A stretch of 64,000 nucleotides of DNA, taken from NCBI RefSeq assembly GCF_000247695.1, contig NW_004624742.1, forward strand, positions 2,674,157 through 2,738,156, written 5' to 3'. This document shows, piece after piece, positions 57,260-64,000 of the stretch (its first letter is position 1; each line of letters begins with the position of its first letter). The position numbers and the translations under genes are program-made. The notes beneath the pieces are model-generated. The model saw only the letters and a program-made list of their open reading frames with translations, was not told the origin of the DNA and searched no databases. The stretch is from Heterocephalus glaber (Eukaryota; Chordata; Mammalia; Rodentia; Bathyergidae).

Positions 57260-57950
57260 CAATTTTGGGCTTTTAAAAATTGTGGTATACATAATTTACC
57301 ATCATAACCATTTTAAAGTATACAGGTAGATGGTATTAAATACATTCTCAGCACTGTGCTACATTACCACCATTCATCCACAGAACTCTTTTCATCTTAT
57401 AAAACTGCAACTTTGTTCCCAGTAAACAATAACTGTGGAATCTCCCCTCCCTTGAGCCTCTGGCTGAATCATAGTATAGTGAAATCATTTAAACTTTTGT
57501 GATTGGGTTATTTCCGTTAGTATAATGTCCCCAAGGTTCATCCATGTTTTAGCATGTGTTAGAATTAACTTTTTCCCTTCCACCTTTCCTCCCCTCTTCT
57601 TTTCTTCTCCTCATTCTCCTTCCTCCTCCCCCTCCTTCGTCCTCCCCCTCCTCCTCCTCCTCCTCCTTTCTTCTCCTTCTCCTTCTTCTTCCTTTCTTTC
57701 TTCCTCCCTCCCTGTCTCTTGGCTGAATATGCCACTGCATGTATATACCACTTGTATACCATTTATGTGTCAATAGACACAGGCCATTTCTACCTTTTGG
57801 CTATTATGAATAATGCTGCTATGAGCAAAAATGTACAAATTATGTCCTTGAGATCCTGCTTTCAATTGTTTGAGGTGTACACCTACAAGTAGAATTACTG
57901 GATCATATGGTAATACTATTCTTGGTTTTTTGAGAAGCTACCTGGCTGAA
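57260..57950 (-). mobile_element. Old L1M 3' region, antisense
   Basis: CACAGAACTCTTTTCATCTT, CCCCAAGGTTCATCCATGTT, TTTGGCTATTATGAATAATG and AATTACTGGATCATATGGTA are antisense L1M landmarks. A pyrimidine array (57575-57715) expanded inside it. Confidence 0.88.
57575..57715. repeat. (CCT)n/(TTCC)n pyrimidine array
   Basis: Long C/T-only run inside the L1M. Open frames on both strands here are low-complexity artefacts. Confidence 0.95.
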
Positions 57951-58473
57951 GGCTTGTTTTGGAGATGAATCTGGGAGAGGGAGGCTGGGGACAGGATACC
58001 ATTCTGTGGCAGATGATAAGAGCCTCAGTTTAAAGCTGTTGGGAGTGGAAGGCTGGCAGCACTAAATAATTGACAAGAATTTGGTACCTGATTGGCTCAA
58101 AGAGGGGAGAGGCTGATAGTAGCTCCAAATTTGGGGGGAGGGGCTGAAGCTTATGCTAGGTTAGGGGCCCTCATTGAGAAAAAGAATAAAAAAGAACAAC
58201 AAAAGATACAGTAGAACTCTGAAGAGGCCCGTGGACAGCTCATGGGGTGGGGGTGGGGTGCGCGGTGAGCACCTTTCCATTTGCTGGCCAGCACCTTTTT
58301 CCTCCAGCTTTTCTCTGGTATCATGTGCCTTGCCTATCTGGGTTCCTGTGGTGCTGGTAGAGCTGCCTGCTCACCTCCCACAACACTGTCAGACACATTC
58401 CCAGAACTGCCACCAGAGCTATCCTCTCTATGGCCACATCTCCATATGTTGTATGGAGACAGACTGTAGCTGT
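57951..58473. other. Intergenic stretch, nothing recognised
   Basis: Slightly G-rich, non-coding. The frame 58174-58527 runs into the LTR and has no homology I know. Confidence 0.4.
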
Positions 58474-58780
58474 CGTGGTTTGGATCTGAAATGTCCCCCA
58501 AAGGCCATTGTTAAAGGCTGTCCCTAGCCTACAATGCTAGTGGGAGGTGGGAAACTTTTAAGAGGTGGGGCATACTTGGAGGAAGTTAGGGCCCTCGGGG
58601 CATGCTCTTCAGGTGATATGGGGACCCTGACCCCTTGTTTTCTCTGTTCTTTTTGGCCACCATGATGTGAATAGCTTTGTTCTACCACACGATTCCCACC
58701 ATGATATGCTGCCCTGCCACAGGCCCAACATGACAGGACAATGGACTGAAACTTCTGAAACTGTGATCCAAAATAAGTCA
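58474..58780 (+). mobile_element. MaLR LTR (MST/THE1-like)
   Basis: GTCGTGGTTTGGATCTGAAA TGTCCCCC, GTGGGAGGTGGGAAACTTTT and ATGGACTGAAACTTCTGAAA in sense order. Confidence 0.85.
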
Positions 58781-58922
58781 ATCTTTTTTCTTTCCTTCCC
58801 TCCCTTCTTTCGTTCCTTCCTTTTCCTTTTTCTCCTTTTTTCTCCCTCCCTTTCTTTCCTTCCTTTTCTTTCTCTTTCTTTCCTTCTTTTCTTTTCTTTT
58901 TTATTCCTTCTTTCCTTATTTT
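58781..58922. repeat. (TTTCC)n pyrimidine array
   Basis: C/T-only sequence between the LTR and a SINE fragment. Confidence 0.93.
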
Positions 58923-58924
58923 CT

Positions 58925-59042
58925 CCAGTATTGGGATTGAACTGAGGAAGTACTGAGCAGCACTCTCAGTTCTTTATTTTGAGATGGGGATCTGGCTCAA
59001 ACTTGTGATCCTTCTGTTTCAGCCTCCCCAGTAGCTGGAATT
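58925..59042 (-). repeat. B1+ID composite SINE, antisense
   Basis: CCAGTATTGGGATTGAACTG then TTGAGATGGGGATCTGGCTC and TTTCAGCCTCCCCAGTAGCT. Confidence 0.75.
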
Positions 59043-59547
59043 CTTTCCACCTTTTCAGCTGACTTTCTTAGGTCATGGTTGATTTTGTCAGTGTTAGAAA
59101 ACTAACTAACATAGTAGGTGACTCAAACCAAGCCAAAGAGACCCAATTCTGGGGCTTTTGCTGGAACTGTTGGGAAATTGTTTGCTTTTCTGCATGCTTG
59201 CTCTTTTGTTGTGTTGCTGAGTGGTTGGGATATAAGCCTGCACCTTGGGGGGGGGTAGGGCTGAGGAAGTGAGAAGATAAGGAATGTGTGGAGACACATC
59301 AACTCATGATGCCTTTCACTGCATCCCCGAATCTCATGCCAGAAGCTACATCTTCTAACTTCTGTTGCATGAACCAATTAAGTCTACTTTTTGTCTAAGT
59401 CAGTTTGCCTTTGTTTACTGTCTGCTATAACCAAAATATTCAGCTTCCATATTCATTCAACATAAAGAACTCTTGTGGGCCATGCTTGGTAACTGGACAA
59501 GCCTTCCAGATGCCACCTCTGTGGGAAGGTGGCATGTAATTGGTATA
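59043..59547. other. Intergenic stretch, nothing recognised
   Basis: Non-coding, with a G9 run at 59248-59256. May include more MaLR sequence. Confidence 0.4.
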
Positions 59548-59748
59548 CAGAAGTCCCCCCTTATCCATGGTTTCACATTCCACAATTTCTATTATCACTG
59601 GCAAACCATGATCCGAAAATTTTAAATGGAAACTTCTAGAAATAAGCAATTAATAGGTCTTAAATTGCACACGGAGAATCATGGTGAAATCCCACAACCA
59701 CCCTGCTCTGCCACCTGGCATGGGAATCATCCCTGTATTCACACTGGT
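59548..59748 (+). mobile_element. TcMar-Tigger DNA transposon 5' end
   Basis: A terminal CAG at 59548 is preceded by TA. GTCCCCCCTTATCCATGG, AACCATGATCCGAAAATTTT AAATGGAAA and TGGGAATCATCCCTGTATTC follow a Tigger terminus. About 200 bases remain; no transposase coding part. Confidence 0.75.
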
Positions 59749-59910
59749 GCTACAACCATTTTGGAGAAAGTTTGTCAGTTTCTTAAAAAGTTAGACATAC
59801 ACCTTTCACATGATCCAGCCTTTCCACTTGTAGGTATTTATCTGAGAGAAATGAAATCTTATGTCATAACAATATCTTGTTCATGAGTGTTCACAGCAGC
59901 TTTACCAATA

Positions 59911-60239
59911 GTCCCTGACATGCAACGATTTATGATTCTTCAACTTCATGATGTCATGAAAGTGATACATGTTTTGTAGAATTCAATCTTGAATTTCAAT
60001 CTTTTCCTAGCCAAGCAGTATTCACTGTGATACTCTCTGGAGATTCTGAGCAGCAGCAGTGAGCCACAGCTCCCAGTCAGCCATGCCATCACCAGGCCAA
60101 ACAACTAATAAATGCTCTACAATTTACCATGTTACTAAGCTATGCTGTTCATTAGGATGGGTGTATTAAACACTTTTTCAACTCACCGTGAGTTTAGTGG
60201 ACCAGAGCCCCATTGTAAGTCATGGTGCATTTGTACTTG
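59911..60239. mobile_element. MER2-like Tigger element nested in L1M, TA target site
   Basis: Starts GTCCCTGACATGCAACG and ends GTAAGTCATGGTGCATTTG. The flanking TA (59909-59910 and 60240-60241) and the L1 text CCAATAATAGCCC are restored when it is removed. Inner CCACAGCTCCCAGTCAGCCA matches Tigger-derived repeats. Confidence 0.85.
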
Positions 60240-60598
60240 TAATAGCCCAAAACCATAAACAATCAAAATGTTCAATAGCCCTCAAATGGGTAAATATACT
60301 ATTGTATATTCCTATGGAATACAATGAACTAATATAAAGGAATGAACTAATGATATGTGCTTCAACATGAGTGAATTTCAAGGTGATTTTGCTGAAAGAG
60401 ACTAGATAAAACAATACACAATGTATGATTCCATTTATATAAAATTCTAGGATATATAAACTAGTGTCTAGTGACATAAAGCATGTCGGTGGTTACCTGG
60501 TAAGATGGAATAGCAAGGATAAAGCTGGAGGGAGGGGTTATGTGAAGAAACTTTTGAGGTTGAGAGATATGTTGTCTAGTTGTGGTGATGGGTTTTAT

Positions 60599-60838
60599 TA
60601 TATATACATATATTTTTAATGGTATTGGGAATTGAATCCAGGGCCTCATGCAGGCTAGGCAAATGCTCTACCACCAAGCTACATTCCTGGCCCTTATTTA
60701 TTTATTTATTTATTTATTTATTTTAAAGACAAGGTCTTGCTAAATTGCCCAGGTTGGGCTCAACTTATGATCTTCCTGACTCAGCCCATTGAGTAACTGG
60801 TATTTCAGACATGTGCCAATTCTCCCAGCTATGTAGCA
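60599..60838 (-). repeat. B1+ID composite SINE, antisense
   Basis: GGTATTGGGAATTGAATCCA, CTACCACCAAGCTACATTCC, an (ATTT)n linker (60694-60724), then GACAAGGTCTTGCTAAATTG to CAATTCTCCCAGCTA. TSD ATGGGTTTTAT / ATGAGTTTTAT. Confidence 0.93.
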
Positions 60839-61169
60839 ATGAGTTTTATGGCTGTGTGTGTTTTAGCAAACTGCACACTTTAAATATGTGGAGTTTGTGT
60901 GCTATACCAATTATATTTCAATAAAGCTGTTAATAATTATCTCCAATTTTAAAAGTTTTTCTCATTTTATTCTCAAACATAGCATTACTTATTCCTACAC
61001 AATGAGTTAAATTAGGAAGGAAGGAAGGAAGCCTTAGGAACCCTGATGTATTTCAGTAGGACCAACAATACTTAAAAACTTTCAGTAGTAATGTCAGAAA
61101 GAACTTCCAGTATCTTGGTAGTATAACAGGTGACCAAAACAAAACCTAGAAAATGTTATTGTTCATTTA

Positions 61170-61300
61170 AAAGCCATGTAAGTGTCCATTTCCATTGTTA
61201 TGTGACCATTGCCACTATTCATCTTCAGAACTTTATCATCATTCCAAACTGTAACTCCGTTCTTTAAACAATAACTCCCATTAAACAAAATTCATGCTTT
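61170..61300 (-). mobile_element. L1M fragment, antisense
   Basis: GTGACCATTGCCACTATTCA TCTTCAGAACTTT resembles the antisense L1M text at 57340. Confidence 0.6.
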
Positions 61301-62549
61301 TCAAGACAAAATCGATTACAACTCTTGAACATTTTACAAGGAATGGCTTTTTAAGGAGATTAATGATGGAAATCGTGTTTTCCACTTCCACCAGAGTAGT
61401 CTGCTGCAGGAAAGCGTTATAGACTGGGGACTATGATCTGTACTTCAAATCCGCCCACCACTGCTGACCCTCACTGGCCCTGCGGGAAAGTGGGTGAGGT
61501 CTCGTGGATGACACACGGCCACTGTCACACTACTGGAAAACCAGCCTAAACTGCTTGCGGCACTAATACTGGGTCAATTGTGACATCTCTGTGTGGGAAG
61601 AATGCCCTAATTATCCTTACTACCTCCAGAGCCAGTTAGAAATCGTTTATAAATTATTTCACTTTCCTCCGTTTGCCTCCTCCCCCTTCCCTCAAACTCT
61701 ACCTCGCAAAGTCAATGGGAAATTCTTGCAAAATTAAGAGCAGCTGGGTACGTTTCCTTTTCAAGCTGCCATTATTTCTATTTCAGGGTGGTTCAATTAT
61801 GGTGAGATATTTGGGATCCTGTTTTCAACTAGGTTGCCAAACCTGATTCTGCGACCTTAGTTTGCATTTGGCAAAAGGTGCTTTTACACTAGGATTCAGA
61901 GGATTGAAACCTGTCCTGGGTGTGCACCAGATAGCAAGCGCAAGGGGAACCTTTGCAGGTGGTGGACCTTGTCCGTGGTACTTGGGGTCTCTGGGTTCAG
62001 AATTCTCACCTCTAAAACTGATATTAAGTCTATCTAGAAGTCGTTTTGGGCAAGTAAACAGGATAACTTTCGCAAGACGTGGTATACAGTACAGCCTCAT
62101 AATCAGAGGCGGGTGACAACTGTTGCCTTACACCATCTAGTGACTTCCAGATCAGGAGAAAGGAAAGAGAGGGTGGGAAAACAGGCCCTGGAAGAATAGA
62201 GGCGCCCCTGGTAGTCCTGCTTCAAAGTGGTGCCTTGATTCAACAAACGAAAATAGGTAGACAGCAACAACACCTGGATTTTTGGCTAGCTGTATTTTGG
62301 GTAGGATGTTTGTAAAGGATAGCTGCTGCGAATTTCTGAACACGACCTGAAATGCCCTAAGGCTCTGCCGGGACACATTCGCCAGTGTCTCCAGCATTGC
62401 AATTAGGAGTTTAGTTGGAGTGAGTTCGAGTTTGGCCAAGAACCTTGACTGTTCCCACAAAGGCAGCAGGATAGAGGTCACACCGAGAGGTGTGGAGGAG
62501 CGAGCAGGTATCGGCGGATGGCCTCGGTTTCCTGGCGCAAGAGCCTAGG
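61301..62549. other. CNN3 upstream flank, no gene recognised
   Basis: Single-copy-looking sequence leading to the CpG island, free of recognisable repeats. Distal promoter or enhancer elements would be expected here, but I can name none. Confidence 0.5.
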
Positions 62550-62786
62550 AGGCTCCCGGAGGTGTTTCTAGCAGCGGGCTGAGGGGCCCCTTCGTCTGGG
62601 AGAGCTGGGCGTCGAGCCGGGGAGGAGGCGGGCGCAGGCGGCAGGTCAGCCGCGGGCCAGCTCGCGGGGTCCTTCGGTCTTCGGCGGGCCCCAAGCTCGG
62701 TGACCGAGGCCTGGAAGGCAACGCGAAGCCCCCGCAGCCGGGAAGCCCCCAAGCGCCGGGCGGGGCCGGCGGGGCGGGGGCGGGGC

Positions 62787-62886
62787 NNNNNNNNNNNNNN
62801 NNNNNNNNNNNNNNNNNNNNNNNNNNNNNNNNNNNNNNNNNNNNNNNNNNNNNNNNNNNNNNNNNNNNNNNNNNNNNNNNNNNNNN
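62787..62886. other. Assembly gap (100 N)
   Basis: Exactly 100 N in a run, the usual placeholder for a gap of unknown size. The flanks are extremely G/C-rich (tandem GGGGC motifs on the left), which explains the sequencing failure. Distances across it are not real. Confidence 0.98.
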
Positions 62887-62937
62887 GGGTGGCGTGAGGG
62901 CGGCCCTCGCCGGGGAGGCGGGAGCAGGCGGCGCCCC

Positions 62938-62960
62938 ATTGGCTCGGAGCGCCGGCCAAT
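62938..62960 (+). promoter_or_regulatory. Paired CCAAT boxes (NF-Y type)
   Basis: An inverted (62938-62942) and a direct (62956-62960) CCAAT pentamer face each other across 13 bases, about 275 bases before the CNN3 start codon. This fits TATA-less promoters bound by NF-Y. Binding is inferred. Confidence 0.55.
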
Positions 62961-62999
62961 CCCGGAGAGCCCGGGGCGGTGGCGGGGGCCAGTTAGTGC

Positions 63000-63232
63000 G
63001 GAGCTGCGGCGCGGGCAGCGAGCGCAGCAGCCAGCGCGACTCCCGGGCGCACCACAGGATCCACGCGACCCGCGCACCGAGCCCCTAGCCCCGACCCCCG
63101 CCGTCGCCGCAGGGCGTCTTCTGCGCCTCCCGGAGTTCCGAGCATCTCCCGCGAGGCCACTCTCGGGGCCAGGAGCGGGGAGGCGGAGTGCGAGAGACCC
63201 CGAGCGCAGCCCCTTCCGCCGCCCGGAACACC
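63000..63232 (+). other. CNN3: CNN3 5' UTR (start approximate)
   Basis: This is GC-rich leader sequence between the CCAAT pair and the CNN3 start codon. The frame of the start codon stays open upstream at least to 63188, but the calponin N terminus is known to begin at the ATG at 63233. No intron is evident between the promoter and the start. Confidence 0.55.
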
Positions 63233-63289
63233 ATGACCCACTTCAATAAGGGCCCTTCCTACGGGCTGTCGGCCGAGGTTAAGAACAAG
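63233..63289 (+). CDS. CNN3: CNN3 first coding exon (calponin-3 N terminus, partial)
   Basis: The exon encodes MTHFNKGPSYGLSAEVKNK, the exact N terminus I know for mammalian calponin-3 (acidic calponin), an actin-binding protein of about 330 residues. The full protein has an N-terminal calponin-homology domain followed by three short calponin repeats and an acidic tail. It acts on actin filaments in non-muscle and smooth-muscle cells. Only the 19 residues before the CH domain are in the window. The start has A at -3 and C at -1 and -2, a good initiation context. The exon ends after a complete codon at 63289 and the donor GTACGC starts at 63290. The gene continues beyond the window on the + strand, downstream of ALG14 in the same orientation, as in human. 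Confidence 0.96.
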
Positions 63290-64000
63290 GTACGCCTGGC
63301 TTGGGCCCCTCGACGGCTGCCAGGCGCTGCCGGGGAAGGCGCCGCGCAACGTTCTCCCGCGCGCTTCGGCGCAGCCCTCGCTAAGCCGAGACGTCGAGGC
63401 GGCCGCAGAGTTGCTGCGCGGCCGCGCCGCGTCCCGCCGCCGTCCTGGCTTTGTTCCTGCGCCGTGGGCCGGGATCAGCCGCGGGCGGGGGCTCCCGGGC
63501 GGGCCTGGAGTCTCGCGGCGCTGGCCCCTGGGCCGCGGGCTGCCCGGGTGTAGGGCGCGCCCCCCCGGGAAAAGGGGACGCTGCCGCGAGCCCTGCACCC
63601 TTGGGCGGGGCCGTGCGCCTCCCTGCCGCGCGCCCAGCCAGGCTCCGTGGGACCCCGCGCCTCCTCCCGCCCAGGCCCCCTCCACCCCCGCTCTGCTCGG
63701 AGGACGAAGTTAGCAGTTACGTGGCCGAAGCAGGCCCCTCATTGTTCCCCGCCTGCTCCGGGGTGGGAGACCCTGAGCACCCGCCGGCCTCGGGGCCCCG
63801 AGCCGCGGGAGCCGGGGCGTGGGCTTCTGCGGGAAACCGAGACAAAGCCCGAGCGGGCCGCTTCGCTTCGGGAAGGAGGGCCACATGCTGTGGACTGGAG
63901 ATGTTTTATGAAACCTCGAGAAGTTTGTAGCGCGTTAGACTCACATCTTTGCGGGTCACATCTTTGCGGGTTGCTTTTGTTCGGGATTTATTTGCTGAAC
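63290..64000 (+). other. CNN3: CNN3 intron 1 (5' part)
   Basis: The intron starts with a good donor at 63290. The first 650 bases remain CpG-island sequence, and composition drops to normal by about 63900. A perfect 15-bp tandem duplication lies at 63941-63970. Confidence 0.85.
63941..63970 (+). repeat. Perfect 15-bp tandem duplication
   Basis: TCACATCTTTGCGGG occurs twice back to back in CNN3 intron 1, just outside the CpG island. Confidence 0.98.

Larger units (their letters stand above)
59750..60935 (+). mobile_element. Old L1M ORF2 3' end and 3' UTR with two insertions
   Basis: TTGTCAGTTTCTTAAAAAG TTAGACATACAC through GGAATACAATGAACTAATAT and TATGATTCCATTTATATAAA to TATTTCAATAAAGCTGTT. 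Interrupted by a MER2-like element (59911-60239) and an antisense SINE (60599-60838). Confidence 0.93.
62550..63940 (+). promoter_or_regulatory. CNN3: CNN3 CpG-island promoter
   Basis: Base composition changes abruptly from AT-rich to very GC- and CpG-rich DNA. The island holds several GC boxes (around 62770-62786 and 62912-62922), an inverted CCAAT box (ATTGG, 62938-62942) and a direct CCAAT box (62956-62960) 14 bases apart. No TATA box is visible. Transcription probably starts shortly after the CCAAT pair, around 62985-63020, but the exact site cannot be read from sequence. A 100-N gap sits inside the island. Confidence 0.8.

Noticed and set aside
57525..57776. Open frames on both strands
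   Set aside because: Produced by the CCT/TTCC array.
62411..62959. Long minus-strand frame spanning the N gap
   Set aside because: It is held open by 100 N and by CpG-island composition; there is no real protein signal.
63188..63232. In-frame extension upstream of the CNN3 ATG
   Set aside because: It has no ATG, and calponin-3 is known to start at MTHFNKGPSY.
62993..63685. 230-codon open frame on the minus strand across the CNN3 promoter and exon
   Set aside because: Stops are rare in such GC-rich DNA. The frame overlaps a confident exon, is low in complexity and shows no known domain.

Overview
This is nuclear DNA from a placental mammal, almost certainly a rodent. The evidence is 7SL-derived B1 monomers, tRNA-derived ID-type SINEs, composite B1+ID SINEs, L1 copies with rodent-like purine-rich 3' ends, and a background of MIR, L2, MaLR and Tigger fossils. 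Composite B1+ID elements together with an ID subfamily of unusual sequence point to the squirrel-related clade or beaver rather than mouse or rat. That placement is an inference from SINE types and is not proven here.

Two protein-coding genes touch the window, both on the + strand, in the ALG14-then-CNN3 tandem order known from human chromosome 1p21.3. Positions 1-9151 are the last intron of ALG14. Positions 9152-9382 are its final coding exon, followed by a 3' UTR with three AATAAA signals up to about 10036. Roughly 53 kb of intergenic DNA follows. A CpG island from about 62.5 to 63.9 kb then holds the CNN3 promoter (interrupted by a 100-N assembly gap), the CNN3 5' UTR and the first coding exon (63233-63289). 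The window ends in CNN3 intron 1.

The intergenic DNA and the ALG14 intron are mostly a layered record of transposition. Old L1M, L2, MIR, MER2/Tigger and MLT1 remnants are interrupted by MaLR LTRs, then by B1 and B1+ID composites, and last by a young-looking ID-type subfamily with clear target-site duplications (TSDs). I found no tRNA gene, CRISPR array, intact retroviral gene or additional protein-coding gene. The longer open frames between the genes are L1 ORF2 relics, LTR pieces, simple repeats or GC-rich artefacts.

I do not see a new multi-gene system. The most unusual items are small retrotransposition by-products: a tail-less insertion of a tRNA-Gly(UCC) 5' half (12780-12847), an insertion consisting only of a poly(A) tail (31392-31445), a 29-nt insertion of the L1 3' tip (49883-49941), two SINEs inside one TSD (54808-55033), oppositely oriented L1 pieces inside one TSD (35034-35764), and a 210-bp unit closed by a 9-bp inverted repeat next to a poly-T tract (33908-34138).
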